A stretch of DNA of 64,000 bases from positions 1-64,000 of the forward strand of contig NZ_JAJOHV010000002.1 of assembly GCF_021129175.1 (NCBI RefSeq), written 5' to 3'. Position numbers and translations under genes: made by a program. This DNA is from Chromobacterium piscinae. GTDB lineage: Bacteria; Pseudomonadota; Gammaproteobacteria; Burkholderiales; Chromobacteriaceae. The first letter of the stretch is position 1; each line of letters begins with the position of its first letter. The notes beneath the pieces are model-generated. The model saw only the letters and a program-made list of their open reading frames with translations, did no database searches and was not told the DNA's origin. Below are positions 52,983-63,579 of the stretch, in pieces.

Positions 52983-53555
52983 TCAGTTGTACGGCAGCTC
53001 GTACACGTGCAGCGTCTGCAGGGCCAGCGGATTGACCGACTCCACCTTGCCGCTGCGGTAGTCGACGATCAGCGGATGTTTGGCCGGATCGCAGGTGGTC
53101 GCGACGCCGCCCGCCCTGTCGCCTCCCGAGATGTTCACCGAAGTCGGCCCGACGCCGGCCGGCTTGCGGCCCAGGTTGTTCAGTTCCAGCGCATTGGCCA
53201 GATCGCCGGACAGAAACAGCGAGCGCACGCCCTGAGGATGGTTGCGCACGCACAAGAAAGACTGGAAATAACGCACCTTGCGGTTGTTGATCAGGTAGAA
53301 GTCTTTGTCATAGATGGCTTCGTTGACCACGTAGGCCATGTCCTGCACCGCGCCCTCGGCCCCAGCGGCGTTGACGATGAACCGGCTGCCGGACTTCAGG
53401 CAGCCCAGGCGCTGGTCCAGCCACATGTCCTCCATTTCCGACGCCGCGCACTTGAGCGGCCCCTGATATGGCCTCACCGCCTCCGCGGCGAACGCCGGCA
53501 CAGCCAAACAGGCCGCCAACGGCAGCCACGACAGTATTTGCAATATCTTGTGCAT
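52983..53555 (-). CDS. hypothetical secreted protein
   Basis: 190 residues from the ATG at 53555. A signal peptide ends at AFA before AEAVRPYQGPLKCAASEMEDMW. Four Cys in the mature protein (LKCAAS, LGCLKS, FLCVRN, TTCDPAKH) could form two disulfides. No family recognised; the regular spacing of Cys and the GDLANALELNNLG segment suggest a compact extracellular domain. Convergent with the SgrR-family gene. Confidence 0.65.
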   Translation of the reverse strand: MHKILQILSWLPLAACLAVPAFAAEAVRPYQGPLKCAASEMEDMWLDQRLGCLKSGSRFIVNAAGAEGAVQDMAYVVNEAIYDKDFYLINNRKVRYFQSFLCVRNHPQGVRSLFLSGDLANALELNNLGRKPAGVGPTSVNISGGDRAGGVATTCDPAKHPLIVDYRSGKVESVNPLALQTLHVYELPYN

Positions 53556-54099
53556 TCGCCCACCACCCAAACAGAATACATGCGCCGCCCGGCCCGCATC
53601 TCTCTCAACGCTTCACCGGCCCCATATACCCCGCCAGGCCCACCCTCTTTATATGTTCCCTGGAAACAGGCAGCCGCCTCTTCCTCATATTCGCATTCGC
53701 GCAAACGCCCTCCCCAGAACGTCCGCCATGCAAAAACCAGCAATAAACCTTTTAGCATATTCCTGAGGCAACTTTATGTCATCAAAAATTTACAAACCAA
53801 TCGACGTGCATACGTCGCCATAACCTGCTGGAAACCCTTCTTCCGGAGCCCGCGGCAAGCCTCCTTCCAAGTACGGCTTGCGCTCCGCGCTTGCACAACC
53901 GGCCGGCGGCGAAACAAGGCCGGCCAATCGCAACGCGCTGAAATCGAAATAACGGCTTCTCCACTTCGGATTGAGCCGGGCAAGCGGCGTAATGCGACCA
54001 CCATCTCCCAAAAACCGCCACCGCAACTTTGCCTATAGTGAAATCCGACGCCCATATTCAAGGCACCCCGATTCTGCCATCCCCAAAAGGGAGAAACCC
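53556..54099. other. 544-base non-coding interval
   Basis: No gene supportable: short open frames on both strands lack coding character and ribosome sites. The sequence is less GC-rich than the genes, with AT-rich patches near 53650-53690 and 53735-53805. TATAGT near 54033 could be a -10 element for the chemoreceptor operon starting at 54100, but no matching -35 or sigma-28 element is convincing. Confidence 0.5.
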
Positions 54100-56085
54100 A
54101 TGCTGTCCAGGCTATCGATCGCCAGCAAGCTGCTATTGCTGCTGCTGCCCTTTTCCCTGGCCTTGGTAGGCCTCGCCGGCATTCTCTCGCTCGACCGCCT
54201 GCAAACCCTGAACGAGTTGCAACGTTCGGACCGACTGATCGCCATCGCCGGCGTCTCCAGCCAACTGATACACGACCTCCAAACCGAACGCGGCCTCAGC
54301 AACGGCTTCCTGAGCGGACAAGCCGCCGCGCCGCCCCCTCCCTTGCAGGCGGCTCGCGCCAACGGCGACAAGTCGCTGGCCGGCTTCGCCTCTGCCAGCG
54401 GCGAGCTGCGCGACAGCCGGCTGAAAGAACCGCTGGACGCGCTGAACAGCCAGCTGCAGGGCCTGGCTCAGTTGCGCGCGGACATCGAAAAGCGCGGCAT
54501 TCCGGCGCCTGACGCCTTCGCCGCCTACTCCAAGGACATCGACAGCCTGATCGGGCTGATCGCCCGGCTGGCGCAAGCCAACAACGACGGCGACCTGCTG
54601 CGCAGCACCATGGCTCTGCTCAACCTGCAGTGCGAAAAGGAGTTCGCCGGCCGGGAGCGAGGCTACGTCAACGGCCTGCTGCAAGGCGGCGTGCTCAACC
54701 AGCAAAGCCACGCGCAGGCGGCCAGCCTGATCGCCAAGCAGGACGCCTGCGCCAGCCAGTTCAAGCTGATAGCGGACGATGCCCTTCGCGCCCAGAAGGA
54801 AGCGCTGGACGGCGGCGACGAAAGCCGCGCGGTGCAGGCGCTGCGCGCCAAGGTGATGGGCCAGGTTCTGGGCCAACCGGTGGGCGTGGCGCCGGCAGCG
54901 TGGTTCCAGGCCACCACCAAGCGCATCGACGCGCTGAAGGGCGGGCAGGACCAACTGCTGCTGCAGATGGCGCAGATGGTGGCGGTCAAGGTGGCTCGGG
55001 CGCGCTCGGACCTGGCGCTGACGCTGGGCGGATCGGCGCTGGTGATCCTGCTGCTGTGCGGCCTGGGTTTCGCCATCTACCGCGGCATCCACGTGCCGGT
55101 GCAGCGGCTGGAAGTGCTGATGACGTCGATGAGCCAGGATTTCGACTTGCGCCCGCGGGCGGCAATCCGGGGTCATGACGAAATCGCCCGCATGGGACAC
55201 GCCTTCGACCATCTGGTGGATGCTTTCGCCCACACGCTGAACGAAGTCAACCGTAACGCCCACACCCTGGTGGACGCCGCCAACAGCATGCTGGACATCG
55301 CGGAGCGCGCGGCCAAAGCATCGGAAACCCAAAGCCAGTCGGCGACTGAAATCGCCGCCGCCGTCGAGCAGATGTCCGCCGGCATCGAGTCGGTCACCAA
55401 CAACACCCAGCAATCGCTAACCCTGGCTCAGCAGATGCAGCGCAGCGTCCACGACGGGCGCGAACGCATGAGCGACACCACTTCGGCCATGCACCAGACT
55501 TCGTCGGTGCTAGGCGACGCCGGCAGCCGCATCGAATCGCTGCAGCGCAAATCGGAGGACATCCGCTCCATCATCACCGCCATCCGCGAGATCGCCGACC
55601 AGACCAATCTGCTGGCGCTGAACGCCGCCATCGAGGCGGCGCGCGCCGGCGAGATGGGCCGGGGCTTCGCGGTAGTGGCCGACGAGGTGCGCAAACTGGC
55701 CGAGCGCACCGGCAAAGAGACACTAGACATCACCGCGCTGATCGAGGACATCCGCGGCGAAACGCAGACCGCCGCCCATCACATGCAGGAGGCCCAGGAC
55801 AGAATGGAATCCGGCCTGCAGCTGGTCAGCCGGACTGTCGACGACCTGGAGCAGATACACTCCGAAGCCGGCCACGCCGCCAACAAGAGTCAGGACACCG
55901 CCACAGCGATGGCCGAGCAGACCTCAGCCAGCAATGAGGTCGCCACCAATATCAGCGTGATCGCCTCGCTGGCCGAGGACAACGCCTCGTTGGTGCAGGA
56001 GGTGGCCAAACTGTCCGACCGGCTGAATGCGTCCGCCGGGGAACTGGTCCGGCTGGTGGACCGCTTCAAGCATCTCGCGGAATGA
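54100..56085 (+). CDS. methyl-accepting chemotaxis protein with NIT sensor
   Basis: 661 residues from the ATG at 54100 (AAAAGGGAG). Membrane helices at about 11-31 and 305-327 bracket a periplasmic NIT (nitrate/nitrite-sensing) domain: [18 protein letters not shown] and [17 protein letters not shown] are the family's conserved helices. HAMP follows, then the signalling domain with [22 protein letters not shown] receptors bind nitrate or nitrite in known cases. It is followed directly by another NIT receptor and a binding protein, so the three are probably one sensory unit. Confidence 0.9.
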   Translation: MLSRLSIASKLLLLLLPFSLALVGLAGILSLDRLQTLNELQRSDRLIAIAGVSSQLIHDLQTERGLSNGFLSGQAAAPPPPLQAARANGDKSLAGFASASGELRDSRLKEPLDALNSQLQGLAQLRADIEKRGIPAPDAFAAYSKDIDSLIGLIARLAQANNDGDLLRSTMALLNLQCEKEFAGRERGYVNGLLQGGVLNQQSHAQAASLIAKQDACASQFKLIADDALRAQKEALDGGDESRAVQALRAKVMGQVLGQPVGVAPAAWFQATTKRIDALKGGQDQLLLQMAQMVAVKVARARSDLALTLGGSALVILLLCGLGFAIYRGIHVPVQRLEVLMTSMSQDFDLRPRAAIRGHDEIARMGHAFDHLVDAFAHTLNEVNRNAHTLVDAANSMLDIAERAAKASETQSQSATEIAAAVEQMSAGIESVTNNTQQSLTLAQQMQRSVHDGRERMSDTTSAMHQTSSVLGDAGSRIESLQRKSEDIRSIITAIREIADQTNLLALNAAIEAARAGEMGRGFAVVADEVRKLAERTGKETLDITALIEDIRGETQTAAHHMQEAQDRMESGLQLVSRTVDDLEQIHSEAGHAANKSQDTATAMAEQTSASNEVATNISVIASLAEDNASLVQEVAKLSDRLNASAGELVRLVDRFKHLAE

Positions 56086-56092
56086 CTCAGCC

Positions 56093-57940
56093 ATGCCCTA
56101 TCGTTTGAAATTAGTCCATCGACTGGTGCTGCTCACCGCGCCGCTGGCCATGCTGCTGCTGGCCGGCGGCGCCGCCTATACCGTTGATCGGCGGCATGCG
56201 GCCAGCCAGTTGCAACAGGATGTGACGCTGGCGGACAACGTGGTGCTGATTGGGGGCTTGATCCATGCGCTGCAAAGCGAGCGCGGCCTCAGCAACGGTT
56301 ATCTGAAAACCTCGGCGTCCATGCCGGAAGCGCTGCGCCAGCGGCGCGCGGAAGCCTCGGCGCTGCTGGACCAGCTGCGCCGACAGCCCGGCGATGGACT
56401 GAAGCCCCGACTGCGCGGCTTCATCGATAATAGCGTGCCCGCTGCGGACCACCTGGAGCGCCTGCGCGCGAGCGTCAATATCCGCCGCATCGCGCCGCTG
56501 GAAATGTTCGCCGCGTATTCGACGATGATAGAGCAGCTGTCGGGCGTGGTGGCGCTGTTCGACGCGCAAAGCGAGGACATCCGCGCCAGCGTGCAGCAAT
56601 GGTCGGCGCTGCAGTGCCAAAGCGAATACACCGGCCGGACTCGCGGCCTGGTCAACGGCGTGCTGTCGTCGGGCCGCATGACGGTGGCGGACCTTCGCCG
56701 AGTCAGCGGAGTGGTGTCGCAGGAAGCCTTGTGCGAACAGCTGTATCTGCAGCATGGCGGCAATCCATCCGCCCTGGCCCAGGCATTGCAGTCCACGCAC
56801 GGCTTCGAAGTCATGCGCGAGGCTCTGCTCGAACGCGAGCCCGGCGCGCTGGAGCCGCGGCTTTCTCCGGCCGTCTGGTTCAAGGCGGCCAGCGCGCGGC
56901 TCGACGCCTTGTATGGCTTGCAACGGCAATTGCTGGGCGACATCCGCCAGCGCGCGTCTGATCAGGCCGAACGCGCCCGCCGCCAGGGCTGGCTGGCGCT
57001 GGCCGGCTTGCTGGCCTTGCTGTTGCCGATAGGCGCGTCCATTCTGCTAGCCCGCGATGTCATCCGCACGCTGGGCGCGGAACCTGATGACGTCGCTCAG
57101 GGAATGCGCGAGCTGGCCGACGGCAAGCTGGATTTCGCCCTGCCGCTGGCCAAACGCGATACAAGCAGCCTCGCCGCCCACATCCGCAAGATGGGCGAAA
57201 AACTGTCCGCCGTGATTCTGCAGGTCCAGTCCGATGCAGACGCGGTGGCAAACGCCTCGCTGCAACTGAACAACGCTTCCCAAAGTCTGTCCGCCAGCGC
57301 CTGCGACACCTCGGCCAGCATCGAGCAGACTTGCATGACAGTGAACGAAGTCAGCCGCCAGATGTTCCACATGGCCGACCAGGCCAATCACACCGGCAGC
57401 ATCGCCAATGAAGCCGCCAGCCAGGCCGACGCCGGCAACCGCGTGGTCGGCGAGGCGATACAGGCGATGCGCCGCATCGCCCAGCGCACCGACATCATCG
57501 ACGACATCGCCTACCAGACCAACCTGCTGGCGCTCAACGCCGCCATCGAGGCCGCGCGCGCCGGCGAGGTGGGAAAAGGCTTCGCCGTGGTGGCCGACGA
57601 AGTGCGCAAGCTGGCGATACGCAGCCAGGATGCCGCCAAAGAAATCGGCCAGGTGGCCGCCCGTAGCGTGCAACTGGCGGAAAGCGCCGGCGCCAGCCTG
57701 AGCGCCATCGTTTCCTCCAGCCGCGAAACCCGGGAGCTGGTGGAAGGCATCTCCCGGGACGCGTCAGCCCAGGCCCGCCAGGTCGGCAACATCACCTCGG
57801 TGATGCAAGGCCTGAGCCATCTATCCCAGGACAACGCCGCCACCAGCGAAGAGCTGTCGGCGGCTGCGCATGAAACCGCCCAGCGCGCCGACAGCCTGCG
57901 CCGGCAGATGGAGTATTTCCACCAACCGCCGCCAAGCTGA
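56093..57940 (+). CDS. second methyl-accepting chemotaxis protein with NIT sensor
   Basis: 615 residues. The ATG at 56093 is seven bases after the stop of the first receptor. It has the same plan: helix about 11-30, NIT domain with [19 protein letters not shown] and [17 protein letters not shown], second helix about 303-322, then HAMP-like and signalling domains ([19 protein letters not shown]). Its NIT domain is clearly related to but diverged from the upstream one, so the pair may sense related ligands or different concentration ranges. Confidence 0.9.
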   Translation: MPYRLKLVHRLVLLTAPLAMLLLAGGAAYTVDRRHAASQLQQDVTLADNVVLIGGLIHALQSERGLSNGYLKTSASMPEALRQRRAEASALLDQLRRQPGDGLKPRLRGFIDNSVPAADHLERLRASVNIRRIAPLEMFAAYSTMIEQLSGVVALFDAQSEDIRASVQQWSALQCQSEYTGRTRGLVNGVLSSGRMTVADLRRVSGVVSQEALCEQLYLQHGGNPSALAQALQSTHGFEVMREALLEREPGALEPRLSPAVWFKAASARLDALYGLQRQLLGDIRQRASDQAERARRQGWLALAGLLALLLPIGASILLARDVIRTLGAEPDDVAQGMRELADGKLDFALPLAKRDTSSLAAHIRKMGEKLSAVILQVQSDADAVANASLQLNNASQSLSASACDTSASIEQTCMTVNEVSRQMFHMADQANHTGSIANEAASQADAGNRVVGEAIQAMRRIAQRTDIIDDIAYQTNLLALNAAIEAARAGEVGKGFAVVADEVRKLAIRSQDAAKEIGQVAARSVQLAESAGASLSAIVSSSRETRELVEGISRDASAQARQVGNITSVMQGLSHLSQDNAATSEELSAAAHETAQRADSLRRQMEYFHQPPPS

Positions 57941-57991
57941 AACCCGCGCGGACTCGGACAGGATGCAACCGCCCCACATGGTCTCTCAGCA

Positions 57992-58915
57992 ATGAAGCCG
58001 ACGCCGCCGGATACATCGACGCAACCGCAGCCGCGCGCCATCTCCCCGACCCTCGGCTGGCTGGCCGCCATGCTCTGGTCCGCATGGACGGCGGCGGCGA
58101 TGGCGGCGGAGCCCGTCATCATCCATTACCCGGCGTTTCCCCAGGGGTCCGAAACCCGTTTCCAGCCTTATCTCGACCTGCTGCTCGAAGCCGTCGAGCA
58201 CACCAACGCCAAATACGGCCCCGCCACGCTGCGCCCCTCCGCCAGGCTGATGAACGAGGCCCGCTATCTGCAGGAGCTGCAACAGGGCAATCTCGACGTG
58301 ATCTGGAGCTCCACCACGGAAGAGCGCGAACGGCAAATGCTTGCCGTGCGCATCCCGCTGGACAAGGGCTTGCTCGGCTACCGGATCGCGCTGATCCCGG
58401 CCGACCGCCAGACGGCCGTCGCCGGCGTGCGCGACCTCGCCGGCCTGCGCCGCCTGCGCGTCGGCCAGGGGCTGGGCTGGGAAGACGTCCAGCTCTACCG
58501 CTACAACGGCATCAAGGTGACCGAAGCCGGCTACGAGCAACTGTTCTCCATGCTGGACAAAAAACGCTTCGACCTGTTTCCGCGCGGCATCGGCGAGGTC
58601 TTCCCCGAATTCGACAGCCGCGCGCCCATCTATCCCGGCCTGGCCGTGGACAAGACGCTGCTACTCTACTACCCGTGGCCCTATTACTTTTTCTTCAACC
58701 GCGAACACGGCGCCGAACTGGCAAAGCGGATAGAAGAAGGCTTGCGCCTGATGCTCAAGGACGGCTCCTATGACAGGTTTTTCCAGCAACATTACGGCGC
58801 GGCGATACGGCGCGCCGAGCTGGACAACCGGACGCTGATCCGGCTGGAAAATCCGATGCTGCCGAAAGACACGCCGTTGGACGACGCCAGGCTGTGGTAC
58901 CGGCCAGGCCGCTGA
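57992..58915 (+). CDS. periplasmic binding-like protein linked to the NIT receptors
   Basis: 307 residues. A signal/anchor segment (GWLAAMLWSAWTAAAMAAE) precedes a two-lobed binding fold (IIHYPAFPQGSETRFQPYLDLLLEAV, in part; LDVIWSSTTEERER; MLKDGSYDRFFQQHYGAAI). It is like transporter substrate-binding proteins, but no permease or ATPase gene is near. Placed 51 bases after two chemoreceptors, it may present a ligand to them, as in indirect-binding chemotaxis. No terminator is obvious before the tRNA gene 200 bases on. Confidence 0.72.
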   Translation: MKPTPPDTSTQPQPRAISPTLGWLAAMLWSAWTAAAMAAEPVIIHYPAFPQGSETRFQPYLDLLLEAVEHTNAKYGPATLRPSARLMNEARYLQELQQGNLDVIWSSTTEERERQMLAVRIPLDKGLLGYRIALIPADRQTAVAGVRDLAGLRRLRVGQGLGWEDVQLYRYNGIKVTEAGYEQLFSMLDKKRFDLFPRGIGEVFPEFDSRAPIYPGLAVDKTLLLYYPWPYYFFFNREHGAELAKRIEEGLRLMLKDGSYDRFFQQHYGAAIRRAELDNRTLIRLENPMLPKDTPLDDARLWYRPGR

Positions 58916-59115
58916 CAACGCGGGCGCGCCCCAGCCGTTTGGCCTCCCGCGCCGCGCGGAGCCCGCCCCGTCCGAAATGAATCCTTTCGCATCAAGCACT
59001 TAGAAAAGCAATGCGTGCCACCTTGGCGAAACCGAAGCCGAGTGGTGATTTTGCTGCGCCGCAAAATCTTGCCAATCCTGGCGAAACCCGCTAAATTCGT
59101 GGGCTCTAGAAGCGC

Positions 59116-59189
59116 GCGGGTGTAGCTCAATGGTAGAGCAGAAGCTTCCCAAGCTTACGACGAGGGTTCGATTCCCTTCACCCGCTCCA
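59116..59189 (+). tRNA. tRNA-Gly (anticodon CCC)
   Basis: 74 bases with encoded CCA. Acceptor GCGGGTG pairs with CACCCGC; D stem GCTC/GAGC; anticodon loop TTCCCAA; T arm GAGGG-TTCGATT-CCCTT. The anticodon stem has one mismatch (G27-A43), otherwise every stem pairs. It lies between the receptor cluster and the AsmA-family gene with no sign of an integrated element at its 3' end. Confidence 0.95.
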
Positions 59190-59244
59190 CAGGCTTCCCG
59201 CACCTCCCAGACAACTCCATGCATGGCCTCTCCGAGCGACCCCG

Positions 59245-61395
59245 ATGAAATTGAACTCCGGCCGGCTGTGGCTAAGAATCGCGACCTACGGCACCCTGGC
59301 CGTGGTCCTGCTGCTGGTATTGATCCGTGCGCTGATCTACTGGCAATTTGACGAAGCCGCCGTGCGCGGCAGCCTGACCCACGCCCTGCAAGACACCGGG
59401 CGCAGCGTCCGCATCGACGGCCGCATCACGCCCCAGGTTTTCCCCTATCCCGGCATTGAAATAGAAAAACTCAGCATCAGCGAACCCGGCAAGCCCGACG
59501 CCTTCGCCCGCGTGGAAATGCTGCGCGTGTCGCTGGCCTGGCTGCCGCTGCTGCTAGGCAACCGCGAAGTCAAGGCGCTGGATCTGTACGGACCCAGCGC
59601 CGGCGTCAGCCGCGGCCTGGACGGGCAACTGAACATCGCCGACCTGTTCCAGCGCCGCCGCCAGGACAGCTACACTCTCAAGCTTGACCGGCTGACCGTG
59701 CGCGAAGGCACGCTGCTGCTGTCCGACCAGCTCACCCACACCGACAAGCGGCTGGCCAGCATCAGCCTTGACGCCGACAACCTGCGCGGCACCGCCGACG
59801 TCAGCTTCGGCGCCATTCTGGACGATGACAAGCGTCCGGTGCGCCTGGCGCTGACCACTCCGCTGGCGATACAGGACGACCAAGTCAGCCTGCCCGAACT
59901 GGAGGCGGTGGCGATCAGCACCATCCCCGGCCTGGGCGAAACCAAACTGACCGTCGCCGGCCAGTACAAGCTCAACTTCGCTTCGCTGCAGGCCACCGGC
60001 AGCGACGTCACCGTCAGCTTCACCAGCGAACGCCCCAGCAGCGAGGTCAAGCTGACCTTGCCGCAGATCAACGCCAGCCTGCGCGAGCTGACCATGCCCT
60101 CCGGCACCCTCAGCGCCAAACTCAGCTACGCCCGCAGCCAGTACCAGCTGCAGGCGGCGCTGGACAACCTGAAGCTGAGCGAGGGCGGCCTCTACGCCGA
60201 CAAGCTGGACGGCGAGTTCAACTGGCTGGCCGGCTCCAGCAAGGTCAACGTCAAGCTGAACGCGCCGCTGTCGCTGGCCGGCATGAACCAGCTGCTGATG
60301 CAGCCGCTAAAGCTGACCAGCACCATCACCACGCCGGCGCTGCCGCGCGGCCGCCTGGTGGCCAGCATGGAAGGCGCACTGGACGGCGACATCGACGAGC
60401 CGCGCTTCAATCTGCGCGTCGCCGGCAAGCTGGACGGCTCCGACGTGTCCGCCACGCTGAGCCAGTACGGCCTGATCAAGCCGCGCCACGAAGCGATGCT
60501 GTCCATCGGCAAGCTGGACCTGAACCGCTACCTGCCCGAAACCCAGGGCGATCCAGTGGCGATCTTCCAGAACACCAATGAAATCCCGCTGGACTGGCTG
60601 GACTTCTTCGACCTGAACGGCAAGGTGGAGATAGGCGAACTGGCGATGGGCCGCTTCCGCATCAACCACATCACCAGCAATGTGCGCATCAACCCGCGCG
60701 CGCTGGAGCTGGACCAGATGTCCGCCGACATCTACGACGGCCGCCTGCAGGGCGACGCTTCGCTGAGCCGCCGTGACGTGCCGCATCTGCAAGTGAAGCA
60801 GACGCTGCAGGGCATGAAGATCCGCCCGCTACTGGTAGACCTGTTCAACTTCAACCGCCTGGACGGCAAAGGCAACGGCAAGATCGACATCAACGCCGAC
60901 GGCAAGTCCTTCGCCGAGCTGCGCAGCACGCTCAACGGCGACGCCTCCTTCAGCCTCAACAACGGCGCCCTGACCGGCATCGACCTGGTGGCGGCGCTGA
61001 AGAACCTGCCGGCCGAACTCAAAGAGTGGAACGCCGCCGCGCAAAACGACCAGAAAACCACCTTCTCCACGCTGTCTACCAGCTTCAAGCTGGACAGCGG
61101 CGTGGCGCGCAGCCAGGACCTGAAGCTGGCCTCGCAGCTGGTCAACGTCAACGGCGGCGGCAAGGTGGACCTGAAGCAGAGCATCGTCGACTACACGATG
61201 GACGTGCAGGCCAATCCGCAAGAGTTCGTCCGGCTGAAAGGCGTCAACGTGCCGCTGAAGATCACCGGCCCGCTCAACGCGCCGGTATACGCGCTGGACT
61301 TCAACGCTCTGGTCAAGGGCAAGAAGACCGAGGGCGAAAAGCAGCAGGCGCTGAAACAGCAGTTGCAGAAGCAGATCACCACCATCCTGCCCTGA
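59245..61395 (+). CDS. AsmA-family protein
   Basis: 716 residues. One N-terminal membrane helix (about 10-30) then a long periplasmic region of repeating beta structure: an AsmA N-terminal domain (DGRITPQVFPYPGIEIEKLS) and the conserved C-terminal part (NGKGKIDINADGKSFAELRSTLNGDASFSLNNGAL, in part). AsmA-like proteins bridge the envelope and are linked to lipid transport and outer-membrane assembly. The gene stands alone between the tRNA gene and a strong terminator. Confidence 0.9.
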   Translation: MKLNSGRLWLRIATYGTLAVVLLLVLIRALIYWQFDEAAVRGSLTHALQDTGRSVRIDGRITPQVFPYPGIEIEKLSISEPGKPDAFARVEMLRVSLAWLPLLLGNREVKALDLYGPSAGVSRGLDGQLNIADLFQRRRQDSYTLKLDRLTVREGTLLLSDQLTHTDKRLASISLDADNLRGTADVSFGAILDDDKRPVRLALTTPLAIQDDQVSLPELEAVAISTIPGLGETKLTVAGQYKLNFASLQATGSDVTVSFTSERPSSEVKLTLPQINASLRELTMPSGTLSAKLSYARSQYQLQAALDNLKLSEGGLYADKLDGEFNWLAGSSKVNVKLNAPLSLAGMNQLLMQPLKLTSTITTPALPRGRLVASMEGALDGDIDEPRFNLRVAGKLDGSDVSATLSQYGLIKPRHEAMLSIGKLDLNRYLPETQGDPVAIFQNTNEIPLDWLDFFDLNGKVEIGELAMGRFRINHITSNVRINPRALELDQMSADIYDGRLQGDASLSRRDVPHLQVKQTLQGMKIRPLLVDLFNFNRLDGKGNGKIDINADGKSFAELRSTLNGDASFSLNNGALTGIDLVAALKNLPAELKEWNAAAQNDQKTTFSTLSTSFKLDSGVARSQDLKLASQLVNVNGGGKVDLKQSIVDYTMDVQANPQEFVRLKGVNVPLKITGPLNAPVYALDFNALVKGKKTEGEKQQALKQQLQKQITTILP

Positions 61396-61413
61396 ACCGT
61401 CGAACAGCAACAA

Positions 61414-61442
61414 AAAAAGCCCCGGGTTTTCCGGGGCTTTTT
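61414..61442. terminator. bidirectional terminator between AsmA and KefB-type genes
   Basis: AAAAAGCCCCGG (61414-61425), GTTTT, CCGGGGCTTTTT (61431-61442). Both strands end in T-rich sequence. Convergent genes on either side. Confidence 0.92.
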
Positions 61443-61497
61443 CTTGCCGGCGGCGCAGCCGAAAGACAAGTCGCGCGGCAAGCTAGCATGGCGGTTA

Positions 61498-63468
61498 TCA
61501 GTCGCCCTGCAGTATCCGGGACTCGGCCAGCGCCAATTGCTCCGGCGTGCCCAGCAGTACCATCACGTCGTCCGGGGAAATCTCGAAGCTGTCGTCGAAA
61601 TCGGTTCGTCGCACCCGATTGCGGCGGATCGCCTTCAGCTCCACGCCCAGATCGTTGAGACCCAGCGCGCCCAGCGGCTGGCCGATGGCCGCCGCGCCGC
61701 CGCACACTTGCACGCTCAGCAAACGGGGCACCAGCGACTCTTCCAGGCTCTCCGTCTCGTCGCTGCTGCCGCGGAAAAAGCCGCGGAACAGGTCGTAGCG
61801 CTCCTCCCGCACCGCGCGGATGCGCCGCAGCACGCGGCTGGGCGGCACGCCCGCCTCCAGCAGCGCCTGCGAGGCCAGCATCAGGCTGCCCTCCATCACC
61901 TCGGCCACCACCTCGTCGGCGCCGGCCTGGCGCAACACGTCCAGCTCGCTCTCGTCTATCGTGCGCACGATCACCGGCAATTCCGGCCGCACTTCCCGCA
62001 CCGTGTGCAAAATGCGCAGCGCGGCGTGGGTGTCGGCGAAGGTCACCACCACCACCTTGGCCCGCATCAGGCCGGCGGCAAGCAGCACCTCCTTCTTGCC
62101 GGCGTCGCCGAACACCACCGGGTCGCCGGCCTCGCCCGCCTCCCTCACCCGCTCCGGATCCATGTCCAGCGCGAACATATTGATCTTCTCGGTTTCCAGC
62201 AACCGGGCCAAAGCCTGCCCGCTACGGCCGTAGCCGCAGATCAGCACGTGCTCGTCCTTGCTCATGCCGGCCACCAGCATCTGGTGCAGGTCCAGCGATT
62301 GCAGCATCCAGTCCTGCTTGATCAGCCTGCGGGTGATGCGCTCGCCGTGCATGATCAGGAAGGGCGCCGCCAGCATCGAAATCAGGATGGCGGCTATGGC
62401 CGCCTGGGCCATGGGCGCGGCCACCAGGCTCAGGTTCAGCGCCAGCGACAGCAGCACGAAGCCGAACTCGCCGCCCTGCGCCAGCGCCAGCGCCGAGCGC
62501 ATCGCGTCGTTGGAGCGGTGGCCGAACAATCGGCCCAGGCCGAACACTACCGCCAGCTTCAGCGGCAGCAGCAAGGCCAGCAGCAACAGCACCTCGCCAA
62601 AACGGCCGAACAATACCGACAGCTCCAGCTTCATGCCCACGGTGATGAAGAAGAAGCCCAGCAGGATGTCGCGGAAAGGCTTGATGTCCTCTTCCACCTG
62701 GTAGCGGTATTCGGTTTCGGAGATCAGCATGCCGGCGACGAAGGCGCCCAGCGCCAGGCTGAGGCCGGAGAGCTCGGTCATCCAGGCGATGCCCAGCGTC
62801 ACCAGCAGCACGTTGATCATGAACAGCTCGCCGGAACGCTGCCGCGCCACCAAGTGGAACCATGGCCGCACCAGGCGCTGGCCGAAGAACAGCAGCAGCG
62901 CCAGCACCACCAGCACCTTGCCGCCCGCCTTGGCCAGATCCAGCCACAGCGTGTCGCTGCCGCCGGCGAAGGCTGGCAGCATGATCAGCAGCGGCACCAC
63001 GGCGATGTCCTGGAACAGCAGCACGCCGATCGCCAACTGGCCGTGCGGCTGGTTCAACTCCAGTCTTTCCGCCAGCAGTTTGCTGACGATGGCGGTGGAC
63101 GACATCGCCAATGCGCCGCCGACGGCGAAACCAGTCAGCGGACTGCCGGTCAGATAGGCGATGGCCATCGCCACCAGCAGCATGGTCAGCGCCACCTGAG
63201 CGAAGCCCACGCCGAACACCAGTTGCCGCATCGCCCTCAGCCTGGGCAGGGAAAACTCCAGGCCGATGGTGAACATCATGAACACGATGCCGATTTCGCC
63301 GAGAAAAGCGGTTTCCTTGCCCTGCGGGATCAGGTTCATCACCCCCGGCCCAGTCAGAAAACCCACCACCAGGTAGCCGAGCATGGCCGGCACCTTCAGG
63401 CTTCGGCACAAGGTGACCACCAGCACGGCGGCCAACAGGACAAGGACGATGGGGGCCATGGAATGCAT
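61498..63468 (-). CDS. KefB/KefC-type monovalent cation:proton antiporter
   Basis: 656 residues. About 13 membrane helices of the CPA2 family (VPAMLGYLVVGFLTGPGVMNLIP near the start; GVLLFQDIAVVPLL), then an RCK nucleotide-binding domain (HVLICGYGRSGQALARLLE) and a C-terminal TrkA-C-type domain (about 565-656) with LNDLGVELKAIRRN. It expels K+ or Na+ in exchange for H+, and in Kef proteins is gated by glutathione adducts. The ATG at 63468 is chosen with little ribosome-site support; an ATG at 63459 is equally possible. Confidence 0.85.
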   Translation of the reverse strand: MHSMAPIVLVLLAAVLVVTLCRSLKVPAMLGYLVVGFLTGPGVMNLIPQGKETAFLGEIGIVFMMFTIGLEFSLPRLRAMRQLVFGVGFAQVALTMLLVAMAIAYLTGSPLTGFAVGGALAMSSTAIVSKLLAERLELNQPHGQLAIGVLLFQDIAVVPLLIMLPAFAGGSDTLWLDLAKAGGKVLVVLALLLFFGQRLVRPWFHLVARQRSGELFMINVLLVTLGIAWMTELSGLSLALGAFVAGMLISETEYRYQVEEDIKPFRDILLGFFFITVGMKLELSVLFGRFGEVLLLLALLLPLKLAVVFGLGRLFGHRSNDAMRSALALAQGGEFGFVLLSLALNLSLVAAPMAQAAIAAILISMLAAPFLIMHGERITRRLIKQDWMLQSLDLHQMLVAGMSKDEHVLICGYGRSGQALARLLETEKINMFALDMDPERVREAGEAGDPVVFGDAGKKEVLLAAGLMRAKVVVVTFADTHAALRILHTVREVRPELPVIVRTIDESELDVLRQAGADEVVAEVMEGSLMLASQALLEAGVPPSRVLRRIRAVREERYDLFRGFFRGSSDETESLEESLVPRLLSVQVCGGAAAIGQPLGALGLNDLGVELKAIRRNRVRRTDFDDSFEISPDDVMVLLGTPEQLALAESRILQGD

Positions 63469-63579
63469 CGGTGGTCGGGGCTCCAGGGAAAGAATCGGCA
63501 ACGGAAAACACGACCGCCAAGCAAAACTTGCACCAGCACCCGCGTCAATCGATTATAACCTTTGATATACTTTTGCCTT

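Noticed and set aside
53971-54099. Upstream extension of the first NIT receptor to 53971
   Set aside because: It would add a Pro/Arg-rich, non-membrane stretch before the helix; GGGAG before the ATG at 54100 sets the start.
59116-59300. tRNA-Gly 3' end as an integration site
   Set aside because: No direct repeat of the tRNA 3' end, integrase or foreign composition is seen nearby; the AsmA-family gene follows normally.
61444-63558. 704-residue plus-strand open frame opposite the KefB-type gene
   Set aside because: It is rich in His, Gln and Arg, has no recognisable domain, and mirrors third-position GC of the real antiporter gene on the other strand. It is a typical antisense shadow in GC-rich DNA.
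63541-63579. TATACT near 63566-63571 as the kdsD promoter
   Set aside because: The ATG lies only eight bases further on and no -35 match exists at the right distance.
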